Source: a virus
DNA length: 58,530 nt
IMG/VR virus record: IMGVR_UViG_3300035678_000002
Coordinates: 1-58,530 of that record
Strand: one strand, 5' to 3'
In this document: in pieces, positions 45,906 to 54,024 of the stretch
Numbering within the stretch: position 1 is the stretch's first letter
How the letters are laid out: each line of letters opens with the position of its first letter
Made by a program: the position numbers and the translations under genes
Notes under the pieces: generated by a model
The model's input: the letters and a program-made list of their open reading frames with translations, nothing else
Database searches by the model: none
What the model was told of the DNA's origin: nothing

Positions 45906-46598
45906 TCAGGACGCGCAGCCGCAGGACGCGGCGGGCGGTGCGAGGTACGTCCACTGAAGGTGCCGGTGGGTGTCGTTCGGCAGAGCCACCAGCAGCTTAG
46001 CCGCCGCCCCGTTGGTCATGTTGGCGAGCACGTTCTTGGGGCCGGTGCCCCAGTTGGTGCCCTGCTTGGTGCGGCCCGACACCGTGAACGAGATGGCACC
46101 GTTTTCGACCTTGAGGTCGCCGACGGTCCCCTCGATCACGTTCGGCATGAGGAAGTACCCGTACGGCACCAGCGAGAACGTGCCGAGCGTGGCGCATGCG
46201 GGCTGGGAGATGTTCGACCACACCTCCAGCCCGAACGCGTTGGTCGCGTAGTTGCTCGTCCGCGTCTGGAAGCCCACCGCCGCCGGGGATCCGGCGTCGT
46301 TGAGCACCAGCGTGGAGCCGGTGATCAGGCCGAACAGCTCCGGGTCGACGTTGCAGAAGGTGATCGTGACATCGATCCACTTCAGCTGCTTCGGCGACTT
46401 CTCGTTGACGCACATGATCCCGGCCGCGTTCAGGACGATGATTTCCTGACCCGACTCGACCTGATCCTGCATCTCCACCGAGACGAAGCCGGTCGAGACG
46501 GCCGACACGCAGGAGCCCACCTTGGGCGTCCCGCACGAGTCGACCGCCTGGACCCGCATGGTGGTGCCCTGAATAGGCGCCTGACATACGGCCACCAT
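45906..46598 (-). CDS. Major tail (tube) protein
   Basis: 230 residues from start 46598. Core FGLEVWSNISQPAC, YGYFLMPNVIEG, VGDLKVENGAISFTV, and GRTKQGTNWGTGP follow the pattern of actinophage major tail proteins (C-F-x-x-W-x-x-x, YLLLP, G-x-IENGAISFTV, WGxGPY). Builds the tail tube. Cys-rich ends (CGCAS). Element copy 14 lies in frame (KVENG). Its place ahead of the adaptor genes is unusual. Confidence 0.72.
   Translation of the reverse strand: MVAVCQAPIQGTTMRVQAVDSCGTPKVGSCVSAVSTGFVSVEMQDQVESGQEIIVLNAAGIMCVNEKSPKQLKWIDVTITFCNVDPELFGLITGSTLVLNDAGSPAAVGFQTRTSNYATNAFGLEVWSNISQPACATLGTFSLVPYGYFLMPNVIEGTVGDLKVENGAISFTVSGRTKQGTNWGTGPKNVLANMTNGAAAKLLVALPNDTHRHLQWTYLAPPAASCGCAS
46097..46110 (-). 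repeat. Dispersed 14-bp element, copy 14 (variant)
   Basis: GGTCGAAAACGGTG, weakest copy; first GATC degenerated. Sense in the major tail gene. Confidence 0.4.
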
Positions 46599-46601
46599 GT
46601 G

Positions 46602-46991
46602 TTACTCCTTGGCCTTGTCGGCCCGCTTGGTGCGGGCCGGGGTGGTCTTGTCTTCGGTGTTGGCGGCCCGGGCGGCGTTGACCCGCCGCTGCTCGTCGGC
46701 CGCGTAGGCGTCCCCGTCGACCGTGGGTACGGGCTGGTCGTCCGCCTTCTCGCCGTCGTTTTCGATCTTGGCGCTCCAGCGGTCAGCGCGCTCGGCGTTG
46801 AACGCCTCGGCCACATCCTCCGGCACGCGGAAGGACAGGGCCGCATCGTTCTCGCCGCGCACGGCCTCCACGACCCGGGGGTCGTAGCCCTTCTCCTCGG
46901 CGACCTCGATCAGTCGCGTCGCCACCTCGCTGTGCGGCTCGTGCTCGTTGACGAGCACGACGGCGACGTTGTAGTCAGCTCCAGTTGCCAT
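46602..46991 (-). CDS. Unknown virion-region protein
   Basis: 129 residues, ATG 46991 behind GAGGAGTGGAAG. Small alpha/beta N-terminal domain (NVAVVLVNEHEPHSEVATRL split by a turn), then an acid/basic tail ending in ARTKRADKAKE. Carries element copy 15 in frame (AKIENDG). No family recognised. Confidence 0.6.
   Translation of the reverse strand: MATGADYNVAVVLVNEHEPHSEVATRLIEVAEEKGYDPRVVEAVRGENDAALSFRVPEDVAEAFNAERADRWSAKIENDGEKADDQPVPTVDGDAYAADEQRRVNAARAANTEDKTTPARTKRADKAKE
46754..46767 (-). repeat. Dispersed 14-bp element, copy 15
   Basis: GATCGAAAACGACG, sense in the 46602-46991 gene. Confidence 0.65.
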
Positions 46992-47001
46992 CTTCCACTC
47001 C

Positions 47002-47931
47002 TCAGTACAGCGATCCAGCAATGGCCGCGCCGGTCGACGCCGTCATGGCGGCCAGGTTGACCAGCACGAAGAAGGCCACGCAGTCGACCGTGGTGGCGTA
47101 CGCCTGCTGGGCGGTCGCCTGCCAGGCGTTACCCGACCGGTCGAACGTGCGCTCCGGCGGCGTGACGTACACGGTGGGGTCACGCCAGACGGTCACCGCA
47201 CCGGTGGCCACGAGGTACGCGGTACCGGCCACCGGGGCCGACGCGTCGTTGTTCGGCTTGTTGCCCGAGTAGCCCCGGCCGAAGGACCACACGTTGCCCA
47301 TCGGCGTGAACTGCACGCCGGTAAGCCCCTTGGGCGCGCGCTGCGGCAACGGCATCATCTGCCGCTCGACCAGGAACGGCGTCAGCACCGGGCGGCAGTG
47401 GATGATGCCCGGGTAGCTGTACGCCGACAGGGCGTCCTCGAGCAGGCCCACGCCGTATTCGAGCGTGACCGCCGTGCCCGGCGTCGGGGTGATGTCGAGG
47501 ATGCCGGAGCCGCCGTTCAGCTCCGGGCGAACCAGCGCGGCCTGCACGTCCGCGTTGCCGCCCCAGAACGCCTGCTCCGCGACGAACTGGGCGTTGTCGT
47601 CGAGCCGGACCCGCAGCCGCCGCTCGACCTCGGTCGCGTCGTACGGGAACGTGCCCGCCTTGAGGGTGGCGCCGACCTGGTACGGCAGGCCGATGGCCGT
47701 GCCGTCACAGCCGTCGAACGGGCTGAGGGTGATCGTCGGGTTGGAGCAGGAGGCCGCCGCGATCAGGTGGGCCTGGCCGCAGTGCTCCTCCAGGTACTGC
47801 ACGCCGCCGACGGCGCCGTGGTCCGGCAGCGGAAACGGGCCGTTGGCAGCTGCCAGCAGGCCGTACCGGATGGTGCCGACCGCAGGCTGATCTACGTAGA
47901 CCGGCCCGGTCAGTGGCGTAAGGGTCGCCAT
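47002..47931 (-). CDS. Capsid-proximal structural protein
   Basis: 309 residues, ATG 47931 behind GAAGGGAGG. Mainly beta with Gly/Pro loops; contains PGIIHCRPVLTPFLVE and GYSGNKPNNDA. Typical of proteins encoded right after the major capsid gene in actinophages and thought to be minor head components; identity not certain. Preceded by a strong terminator. Confidence 0.6.
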   Translation of the reverse strand: MATLTPLTGPVYVDQPAVGTIRYGLLAAANGPFPLPDHGAVGGVQYLEEHCGQAHLIAAASCSNPTITLSPFDGCDGTAIGLPYQVGATLKAGTFPYDATEVERRLRVRLDDNAQFVAEQAFWGGNADVQAALVRPELNGGSGILDITPTPGTAVTLEYGVGLLEDALSAYSYPGIIHCRPVLTPFLVERQMMPLPQRAPKGLTGVQFTPMGNVWSFGRGYSGNKPNNDASAPVAGTAYLVATGAVTVWRDPTVYVTPPERTFDRSGNAWQATAQQAYATTVDCVAFFVLVNLAAMTASTGAAIAGSLY

Positions 47932-47961
47932 CGGGTTGTCCTCCCTTCCCGTAGGTGTTCC

Positions 47962-47995
47962 CGCACCGGGCCGTCCTTGCGGACGGCCCGGTGCG
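47962..47995 (-). terminator. Perfect hairpin terminator after capsid gene
   Basis: CGCACCGGGCCGTCC pairs with GGACGGCCCGGTGCG over 15 bp around TTGC, the strongest hairpin in the structural region. Likely lowers downstream expression relative to capsid. Confidence 0.8.
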
Positions 47996-48003
47996 TGGTC
48001 TGG

Positions 48004-49878
48004 TTACGGGTTGGTCGGGAAGACGCCCTGCGTGGCGATGACCGCCTGCGCGTTCAGCGCGTACGAGGCCGCGCCGTCCGGGATGAGGCCGCCGCCGATG
48101 TTGCCGATGGTGTAGACCCGGCTGTCGAAGCAGGTCTTCGCCGCGAGGATGCCCTGTTCGGTGAAGAGCTGGGTCGTCTTGTTCTGCGCCAGCAGCGTCG
48201 AGTCGTACACGGTGTCCAGGGTGATGATGTCCGCGTTGCCGCGCACCCAGGTACCGGCCGCGTAGAGCAGGAACTGCATGGTGTGCGGCCAGTCCTGCAC
48301 GAAGTCCGTGGAGGTCGGGCTGGCACCGAACTGCTGCCACACCGACGGCGCGCCGGACGGGTAGGCCGCCCAGTAGAAGGCGTCCTGCCAGTCGTACACC
48401 CACTGCACGCGGGCACCACGGACGGACAGCCAGTCGGCCATCTTCGCCATGGTGACGGCGAACTGGTCGCCGGAGGTGTCGCCGTCGAGGAACTGGCGGC
48501 GGGAGACGTCCGCGCGGATCCAGGACTGCACCCAGTACGGGAGCACCACTTCGAGGGTGGAGCCGAGCGCCATCCGCTGGCGGTACTTGTAGTCCTGGAT
48601 GGCCATGTCGATGGCGCTGAGCAGGGTGGAGACCACGGAGTGGTCGGTGGCCCAGGTGGTACCGGCGCCGGGGGTGTGCGCGGTGACGTTGCTGGGCAGC
48701 GCGAGCGCGGTCGAGCCGGTCACCAGCGCGTTGATCATGAACTGGTTGATCTTGTGCGTGTGCGCGACCATCGCGCCGCGCACGAACCGGGCGATCAGCT
48801 CCGGGTAGCCCCGCAGCTGGAGCAGATCCGCCTGAATCGCCAGGCCGTCCGCCTCGAGCCGGGTGTCCGTGAAGGACGGGCACGGCACGCTCATGGTCGG
48901 CTTCGTGACACCCGAGATGACCTGCGCCTCGGTGTAGTGGAAGTAGCCCGCACCCGAGTAGATCGACGAGAAGTCCGGGCCGGTCGTGTACTTGATGCCG
49001 CCCCGGGAGACGTTGATCTCCGGGATGTCCAGCAGGCCGTCCGAAGACTCCAGCTCGCACAGGTCGTAGATGACCTCCGACGGGGCACACCAGCCCGCAC
49101 CGGCAGCCGTCAGGCTGTTCGGCGACGCCTTGCGCGCCAGCGCGATCGACGCCAGCAGCGAACCGCCCGGCAGCCGCTTCTCGGAGGACGCGTAGTCGAT
49201 GACCGCCGTCGCGTCGTCCGCGAGGCCGCCCGACGCGGTCAGCTCCTTCGGGTACTCCAGCTTGAACTGCGCGATCGGGTCACGCCGCGCGCCGCCCGCG
49301 CCGCCCATGGCGGAGTACTGGAGGAACGCCTTCTCGACCGCCTTGCCGACCTTCGTCCAGTCCATCTCGGAACCGGCCGGATAGTCGGAGCTGTTGGCCC
49401 CGGCGAGGATGACGGCCGGAGCCCGCTGCGCCACCGTCTCGGCGGGGACAGCGGGGGTGGTCTGGGAGGCCACCGCTGCGACGCCCGGAGCGGTCGGCTT
49501 CGCAGCCGCCGCCGCCGTGGTGGTCGCTGCGGGAGTCTCCGGGGTGCCGGTCCCCTCGGTGCCCGCGCTCTCGGTGCTCGCGGCGGTGTCGGTCTCGTCC
49601 TCGTCGCCGAGGCTGTCGGAGAGGGCGGCGAAGGCGCCAGCCGCGCCGGTACGGCGGGTCTTCTCGGCGTCGACGCCCTGGACGATCTTGGTCAGCTCGC
49701 GCATCGTCTCGATGTCGTCGCCCGACACGTCGGAGACGTCCATCTCCGCGTAGGTCGCTGCTGCGGCACGGGCCTGCGAGCGAATCGAAGCCAGGTCATC
49801 GGTCGGCACGGCGGTGAAGACGTATTCGCCCTCGCCGTTCTTGTCGCCCGGAACCGTGAACGGCAGGTTCACTGTCAC
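48004..49878 (-). CDS. Major capsid protein with N-terminal scaffold-like region
   Basis: 624 residues from GTG 49878. The first 160 residues are acidic, then Ala/Thr/Pro-rich, as in delta or scaffold domains. The rest (SLLASIALARKAS, LPYWVQSWIRADVSRR, FVQDWPHTMQFLLYAAGTW) fits the HK97-type fold; length is larger than usual because of the N-terminal part. The protease upstream would remove the delta region. Located on its own after a plus-strand insert. Confidence 0.82.
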   Translation of the reverse strand: MTVNLPFTVPGDKNGEGEYVFTAVPTDDLASIRSQARAAAATYAEMDVSDVSGDDIETMRELTKIVQGVDAEKTRRTGAAGAFAALSDSLGDEDETDTAASTESAGTEGTGTPETPAATTTAAAAAKPTAPGVAAVASQTTPAVPAETVAQRAPAVILAGANSSDYPAGSEMDWTKVGKAVEKAFLQYSAMGGAGGARRDPIAQFKLEYPKELTASGGLADDATAVIDYASSEKRLPGGSLLASIALARKASPNSLTAAGAGWCAPSEVIYDLCELESSDGLLDIPEINVSRGGIKYTTGPDFSSIYSGAGYFHYTEAQVISGVTKPTMSVPCPSFTDTRLEADGLAIQADLLQLRGYPELIARFVRGAMVAHTHKINQFMINALVTGSTALALPSNVTAHTPGAGTTWATDHSVVSTLLSAIDMAIQDYKYRQRMALGSTLEVVLPYWVQSWIRADVSRRQFLDGDTSGDQFAVTMAKMADWLSVRGARVQWVYDWQDAFYWAAYPSGAPSVWQQFGASPTSTDFVQDWPHTMQFLLYAAGTWVRGNADIITLDTVYDSTLLAQNKTTQLFTEQGILAAKTCFDSRVYTIGNIGGGLIPDGAASYALNAQAVIATQGVFPTNP

Positions 49879-49952
49879 TGCGGTCTCTCTTCAACTTCGA
49901 GCGCTCCGCCGGACCGTGGCAGCACGGATACACCTGCGGGCGATCATAGCGG

Positions 49953-49958
49953 TAGTCT
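49953..49958 (+). promoter_or_regulatory. Candidate promoter for the 49984 gene (-10 TAGTCT)
   Basis: TAGTCT followed by 8 nt and ACGG, near the ACAG class. No clear -35. Divergent from the capsid gene. Confidence 0.4.
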
Positions 49959-49983
49959 GCCGTTTCACGGAGGAGGAGGCCGT

Positions 49984-51015
49984 ATGTCCGAACACTTCAC
50001 GCCCGAAGGCGTCGGGAAGCTGCTGCACGAGGCAGATGCCATCAACGCCAAGCTCGACCTGGACCGGGTCATCAATCCCCGCGCCGGGGAGAAGGTCTGC
50101 ATCGGGGTGCCGCACCTGAACGAGGGCGGCTGGAACTTCATCGAATCGGCCCTACGAATGGTCGCGTACGACAAAGCCCACGGCGACCACCTGATGCACA
50201 ACTCCGGCCTGATGAACAACGGCGCCTTGGCACCCGTGTGGGGCCGCTCGGTGGAGCTGTCCCACGCGCGCAACACCGCGACCGCCGCGTTCCTGTCCAG
50301 CGATTCGGAGTGGCTGCTCTGGTGGGACTCGGACATCGGCGCCGAGCAGGACGCGCTGGAGAAGCTGCTGGAGGTCGCCGACCCGGTGACGGCGCCGATC
50401 GTCGGCGGCCTGTGCTTCATCGAGGGCGAGTACTCGCACGACTTCCGGGGCGGCCTACGGTCCAGCCTGGCCCCGACGCTGTACGACTGGTCGTGGACTG
50501 AGCCGAAGTCGGGGATGCCCGGCGCGTACAAGCTGGTCACCCGTCAGGACTGGGCGAAGGACTCGGTGACCCGGGTCGGCGCGACCGGCTGCGGGTTCCT
50601 GCTCACCCACCGCTCGGTGTACGAGAAGATCTCCTACTGGCTTCAGGAGCAGGGCGCCCCGCCACACATCTGGTTCGAGCGCATCCCCGGGCCGGACGGG
50701 GAGAAGTGCGGCGAGGACGTGTCGTTCTGCCTGCGCGCGCACCAGGTCGGCCTGCCCGTCATGGTGCACACCGGCGTCCTCACCACCCACCAGAAGACGG
50801 TCTGGTACGGGGCGGCGGACTACCAGATGAAGCCGTTCACGCCTCCGGCCATGGATGTGCTGCCGCTGCCGGTGGACCAGTGGCCGAAGCTGATGATCAA
50901 CCCGAACGCCGTCGAGGAAGCCGAGCGCGACTCCCCGATGCGGGAGAAGCAGGCGGGCGAAGCGCTACCCGGGGCCGAGCTGTCCCCGGCGGCGGCGGGC
51001 GACCCGAACGCCTGA
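49984..51015 (+). CDS. GT-A glycosyltransferase beside capsid gene
   Basis: 343 residues, ATG 49984 behind GGAGGAGGAGG. Opening CIGVPHLNEGGWNFI, then HARNTATAAFLSSDSEW, and WWDSDIG with a DxD metal motif (115-117), then GGLCF and GEDVSFCLRA (ED-like catalytic region). This is the layout of GT2/GT-A enzymes. Plus strand, own terminator; inserted between capsid and protease genes, so a virion target is attractive by inference. Complements the sugar cassette at 4-6 kb. Confidence 0.8.
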   Translation: MSEHFTPEGVGKLLHEADAINAKLDLDRVINPRAGEKVCIGVPHLNEGGWNFIESALRMVAYDKAHGDHLMHNSGLMNNGALAPVWGRSVELSHARNTATAAFLSSDSEWLLWWDSDIGAEQDALEKLLEVADPVTAPIVGGLCFIEGEYSHDFRGGLRSSLAPTLYDWSWTEPKSGMPGAYKLVTRQDWAKDSVTRVGATGCGFLLTHRSVYEKISYWLQEQGAPPHIWFERIPGPDGEKCGEDVSFCLRAHQVGLPVMVHTGVLTTHQKTVWYGAADYQMKPFTPPAMDVLPLPVDQWPKLMINPNAVEEAERDSPMREKQAGEALPGAELSPAAAGDPNA

Positions 51016-51022
51016 CCGCAGC

Positions 51023-51057
51023 AAAGCACCCCTCACCGGTTCGGTGGGGGGCGCTTT
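51023..51057 (+). terminator. Terminator after glycosyltransferase
   Basis: AAAGC-CCCC-CACCG pairs with CGGTG-GGG-GCTTT. It lies between convergent genes and may serve both. Confidence 0.75.
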
Positions 51058-51069
51058 CTGTCCGGGGGC

Positions 51070-51285
51070 CTATCGGCCGGTGCGGCGCTTGCGGGCCTTG
51101 TGGGGCACGGCCAGCGGGGTGCGTACCCCGTCCGTCTGGCCGTTGACCACGGTGCCGTTCAGGGAGAAGCACGGCTCGCCCATCTTGGCACGGCAGATCT
51201 GCGAGCACTTGCGATAGTCATTCCAGTCGATCAACTCAGCCATCTTCTCCCCCGCGCCCCAGCCGATCGGCGTCTCGACGGTCAT
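51070..51285 (-). CDS. Zinc-finger-type small protein
   Basis: 71 residues from ATG 51285 (ATGA overlap). CSQICRAKMGEPC and HKARKRRTGR match the small zinc finger (CxxCxAxxGxPC...HxxR) common in actinobacteria. Last of five overlapping leftward genes. Probable nucleic-acid or protein adaptor. Confidence 0.6.
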   Translation of the reverse strand: MTVETPIGWGAGEKMAELIDWNDYRKCSQICRAKMGEPCFSLNGTVVNGQTDGVRTPLAVPHKARKRRTGR

Positions 51286-51398
51286 GACTTCCGCTTCGCC
51301 TTCATGTGGCTCGATCCGCAGAACGGGCTTTCGGTGTGGGCGTGCACCAGGACATTGTGTACGTACTTGATCGACTCTCCGCAGTTCGCGCAGGTCAT
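51282..51398 (-). CDS. Small zinc-ribbon protein
   Basis: 38 residues from ATG 51398 (ATGA overlap). CANCGESIKYVHN, then CGSSH and a basic tail, a compact CxxC...CxxxH zinc knuckle. Confidence 0.6.
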   Translation of the reverse strand: MTCANCGESIKYVHNVLVHAHTESPFCGSSHMKAKRKS

Positions 51399-51643
51399 GA
51401 GCGCACCTCGCGGACTTGTATCGAGACACTGCGGACGCCATCGGAGAGCCACGACATGCCCTCGGTGGCAACCCACGACTTCGCCTCGTCGTAGCCCATC
51501 TCGGCCAGCGCGGCACGCACCGCCTGCACGTCTGCGGCCGTCAGGTCTCGGCCACGCGCCGAGAAGTTGACGATGTCGTCTGCACCCAGGAGGCGGAGGT
51601 GCAGGTCTTCGCTGACCTTCTCGCCCAGGCTGCTCATGTTCAT
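51395..51643 (-). CDS. Small helical protein
   Basis: 82 residues from ATG 51643 (ATGA overlap). Helices (SEDLHLRLLGADDIV, DVQAVRAALAEMGYDEAKS) and a strand end (VRSVSIQVREV). No family recognised. Confidence 0.55.
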   Translation of the reverse strand: MNMSSLGEKVSEDLHLRLLGADDIVNFSARGRDLTAADVQAVRAALAEMGYDEAKSWVATEGMSWLSDGVRSVSIQVREVRS

Positions 51644-51849
51644 GAACGTTGTCCTTTCCGTTGGCACGCCGGGCAGACCCTGACGTGCAGCTCCTTGCCG
51701 GTCACAGAGATGCCGTCGAAGGCGATCCAGCCGCGCACCCGGAGCCTGTCGTTGGACGCCCAGGCTCCGATCAGGCACCGGTCGCAGGCCTGGTGCTCGC
51801 GGCCCGGGTCGTCCTCCTCCAGCTCGAACAGGGGCTCGGTCACGCTCAC
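51640..51849 (-). CDS. Zinc-ribbon-like small protein
   Basis: 69 residues from GTG 51849 (GTGA overlap). CDRC and CPAC pairs about 40 residues apart flank strands (RVRGWIAFDGISV), a zinc-ribbon layout. Confidence 0.6.
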   Translation of the reverse strand: MSVTEPLFELEEDDPGREHQACDRCLIGAWASNDRLRVRGWIAFDGISVTGKELHVRVCPACQRKGQRS

Positions 51850-52025
51850 CGCCTGTCCCGTACGAAGTCGGCGTTGCCGCTGATCAGGCACAGGATGGCG
51901 ACGGCCGCGTAGACCGCCAGGATCAGCAGGGCAGCGGCGAGGATGTACGGCCCGAGGAGCAGGAACACGAGGAACGTCACCACCGGGTGGCGCCTGGCCT
52001 GGTACTGGGTCATTCCGCTGCGCAT
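51846..52025 (-). CDS. Small membrane protein
   Basis: 59 residues, ATG 52025 after GCAGGGAGAG. Two adjacent hydrophobic spans (VVTFLVFLLLGPYILAAALL continuing AVYAAVAILCLI). First gene of the zinc-ribbon cluster. Own -10 at 52056. Confidence 0.6.
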   Translation of the reverse strand: MRSGMTQYQARRHPVVTFLVFLLLGPYILAAALLILAVYAAVAILCLISGNADFVRDRR

Positions 52026-52055
52026 CTGGGCTCTCCCTGCTCGCTGTATGCCATC

Positions 52056-52061
52056 AGAGTA
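52056..52061 (-). promoter_or_regulatory. Promoter -10 TACTCT, ACAG class
   Basis: Minus strand TACTCT (52061-52056), 8 nt, ACAG. Weak -35. Divergent from the promoter at 52068. Confidence 0.5.
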
Positions 52062-52067
52062 CACCCA

Positions 52068-52097
52068 TTGCGCCGCCCCGCATAGGCCGTGTATGCT
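52068..52097 (+). promoter_or_regulatory. Promoter, TTGCGC-18-TATGCT, ACAG class
   Basis: TTGCGC 52068-52073, 18 bp, TATGCT 52092-52097, 8 nt, ACAG, then GGAGGAGG. Drives the cassette 52129-54405. Confidence 0.7.
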
Positions 52098-52128
52098 GTG
52101 CGTAGACAGACGGAGGAGGCACACACAC

Positions 52129-52305
52129 ATGAAGGTCACCATGACCCTTAGGGTCGAGGTCGAGGTCGAGGCGGCAGACCGCGAGCTGGTCGCGGCCGGA
52201 GCGGACGTCCTCTACGAGACGGGGAAGGCGCTCGACTACTGGTTCGACCACACGGACCGGCCGATGTCCGCCCAGTCCGTCGTCATCCTGGCGGACGAGG
52301 AATGA
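52129..52305 (+). CDS. Small beta/helix protein
   Basis: 58 residues, ATG 52129 behind GGAGGAGG. Strand KVTMTLRVEVEVEA, helix LVAAGADVLYETGKAL, strand SVVILADEE. Unknown function; stop overlaps DUF1810 start. Confidence 0.55.
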   Translation: MKVTMTLRVEVEVEAADRELVAAGADVLYETGKALDYWFDHTDRPMSAQSVVILADEE

Positions 52306-52997
52306 GCATCCTGACGCAACGCACACCGGGCCTGGATCGGTTCCACGCCGCCCAGGCCCACCAGGGCATCTACCGGCAGGCGCTGCTGGAGATCCGCTCG
52401 GGCGTCAAGCGCAACCACTGGATGTGGTTCGTCTTCCCGAAGATGGCCACCAGTGTGGGCGGCAGCCGCATGAGCCGCCACTACGCCATCGCCGACCGGG
52501 CCGAGGCTGCCGCCTACCTCGCCGACCCGGTGCTGCGGCTGCGGCTCTACAACTGCACGGTCGGGGTGCTCAAGCACAACCGGCTGATGTTCCGCTATCC
52601 CGACGACGGCAAGCTGCGGGCGTCGATGACCTTGTTTGCGCAGGTCGCCGAGGATCCGACGAAGCTGAACGAGGTGCTGGCCAAGTTCTTCAACGGCCCA
52701 GACCGGCGCACCCTGGACCTGCTGAAGGCGCAGGAGGAGGGCACCGAGGACAGGTACTGGGAGAGCGTGCGCCCGACCTTCCCCCGGCCCCAGGCCCGCA
52801 CCTTGTTCGAGCCGGACCGGGAGACGCAGGAGGAGTTCGACCCGTGGACCCGGGAGCAGGTGGAGTCGTTCGTCAGGGGCTGCGGGCTCAGTGGGGCGGC
52901 GTTCCGGCTGATGGTGGGCGCGTGGATGGCGGACCAGGATCGGTCGTACGACGCGGGCTGGAACGCTCACGCCGATGCGAACACCTACAACGGATAG
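52302..52997 (+). CDS. DUF1810 domain protein
   Basis: 231 residues, ATG 52302 (ATGA overlap). Residues 10-150 match DUF1810: LDRFHAAQAHQGIYRQAL, HWMWFVFPKMA, SRHYAIADRAEAAAYLADP, a family of unknown biochemistry found across bacteria. About 75 extra C-terminal residues form a separate helical part. Carried on an accessory-type plus-strand cassette, so not essential for the virion by position. Confidence 0.8.
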   Translation: MSILTQRTPGLDRFHAAQAHQGIYRQALLEIRSGVKRNHWMWFVFPKMATSVGGSRMSRHYAIADRAEAAAYLADPVLRLRLYNCTVGVLKHNRLMFRYPDDGKLRASMTLFAQVAEDPTKLNEVLAKFFNGPDRRTLDLLKAQEEGTEDRYWESVRPTFPRPQARTLFEPDRETQEEFDPWTREQVESFVRGCGLSGAAFRLMVGAWMADQDRSYDAGWNAHADANTYNG

Positions 52998-53008
52998 GAG
53001 AAGGACGG

Positions 53009-53224
53009 ATGCCCTCGAATAATGGCGGATGGACGCCCCGGCCGGGCTCGAACAGGCGCGCTCGGGTCCGCCGCCCCAGCGAGGTCGGGAACAGCGTCAA
53101 CGGGCAGGGCTGCTGCCCGATGGTCGCGGCGGTGCGGTCGGTCAGGCGGGGCAAGTTCCGGCTGGCCCGGCGTTACGCGGTGATGTCGGTGCGGCTGATG
53201 GTGGTGCGGTTCGCGTGGGCGTAG
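53009..53224 (+). CDS. Small basic CCPM-family protein, paralogue of 13533
   Basis: 71 residues, ATG 53009 behind GGAGAAGGACGG. The C-terminal part from CCPMVAAVRSVRRGKF to the end aligns closely with the gene at 13533-13790. N-terminus differs (PSNNGGWTPRPGSNRRARVRR split by position). Duplication or repeated capture within the genome. Confidence 0.6.
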   Translation: MPSNNGGWTPRPGSNRRARVRRPSEVGNSVNGQGCCPMVAAVRSVRRGKFRLARRYAVMSVRLMVVRFAWA

Positions 53225-53424
53225 AGAAGACCGTACGGATCTGGCACGGCTGCAAGGTCGTGCTGCTGCTGAGCGTGAACGAGTCCGGCGGGTATTCGAC
53301 GATGGGCGCGGCGGGCGGGGCGGCCAACTCGACTCAGGTCGACATCGAGATCGACCCGTGGGCCGGGCTTCTCGTCGAGAACGGCGCGGGAAACAGCCCG
53401 GTCCCGTATCGCGACGTCGTCTGA
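53215..53424 (+). CDS. Small protein of unknown function
   Basis: 69 residues from GTG 53215, overlapping the CCPM-family gene by 10 nt, which parallels the small gene overlapping its paralogue at 13536. Strand-rich start (VRIWHGCKVVLLLSV), Gly/Ala loop and IEIDPWAGLLVENG end. No family recognised. Confidence 0.5.
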   Translation: MGVEKTVRIWHGCKVVLLLSVNESGGYSTMGAAGGAANSTQVDIEIDPWAGLLVENGAGNSPVPYRDVV

Positions 53425-53430
53425 GTCGTG

Positions 53431-53448
53431 TAGGCTTAGGGCTGACAG
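53431..53448 (+). promoter_or_regulatory. Promoter -10 TAGGCT, ACAG class
   Basis: TAGGCT 53431-53436, 8 nt, ACAG 53445-53448. No clear -35. Precedes the secreted protein gene. Confidence 0.5.
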
Positions 53449-53516
53449 ACATGGGGTTGCCGGTGAACAACGTCTCTAAAGGTGGAAACCGGATCCGTAT
53501 CGAGCGAGGAGAAGGA

Positions 53517-53966
53517 ATGAAGCGCAAGATCACCATCGGGCTGGTCGCACTGGCGGCCATGCTCGGCCTGTTCGTCCTCCAGCCCGGGTCGGTGTCGGTG
53601 GCCGACAAGCCGACCGGCGGCAACCCCGTCGTCCAGGTCATCCACCTGATGACCCCGCAGCGGGCCGAGGCGGTGGCCTGCGCGTCGGGCTACATCTGCG
53701 GCTTCCCCTGCTCGGCGACGTCGGCCTGCGGGTTCTACTACCAGGTCTCGCAGACGGTGGCGCTGAACCAGCCGATCAGCCTGCACCTGAACTCCGGTGA
53801 CGACATCTACTCGGTGCACAACAACAACGGGCATCAGTGGCGCGTCTACCACTACGACCTGTTCCACGGCGGCTGCGGGAGCGCCAGCGCACTGATCTAC
53901 GCCAACACCAAGGGCAACATGAATACGGAGTGGCGTCTCCAGCACTGCATCATGCGCGTCTCGTAG
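53517..53966 (+). CDS. Secreted Cys-rich protein
   Basis: 149 residues, ATG 53517 behind GAGGAGAAGG. Signal peptide (KRKITIGLVALAAMLGLFVL) and a mature part with Cys at CASGYICGFPC, CGFYYQ, GGCG and HC, likely disulphide-bonded. Beta-strand pattern (ALNQPISLHLNSG, HQWRVYHYD). A phage-encoded secreted protein made from its own promoter may alter the host surface or exclude other phages. No family recognised. Confidence 0.65.
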   Translation: MKRKITIGLVALAAMLGLFVLQPGSVSVADKPTGGNPVVQVIHLMTPQRAEAVACASGYICGFPCSATSACGFYYQVSQTVALNQPISLHLNSGDDIYSVHNNNGHQWRVYHYDLFHGGCGSASALIYANTKGNMNTEWRLQHCIMRVS

Positions 53967-53976
53967 CGGACATAGA

Positions 53977-54011
53977 GAAGGCCCGCCCCGCTTCCCTTGG
54001 GGCGGGCCTTC
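53977..54011 (+). terminator. Terminator after secreted protein gene
   Basis: GAAGGCCCGCCCC pairs with GGGGCGGGCCTTC over 13 bp around cttccctt-type loop. Confidence 0.8.
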
Positions 54012-54024
54012 GTCGTGTCTGGGA

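Noticed and set aside
46097-46110. GGTCGAAAACGGTG as a full-strength element copy
   Set aside because: Listed only as a variant; the first GATC and second GATC are both altered.
47398-49980. N-terminal extension of the 49984 glycosyltransferase across the capsid gene
   Set aside because: The enzyme starts at ATG 49984 with a strong ribosome site; the upstream part is capsid antisense.
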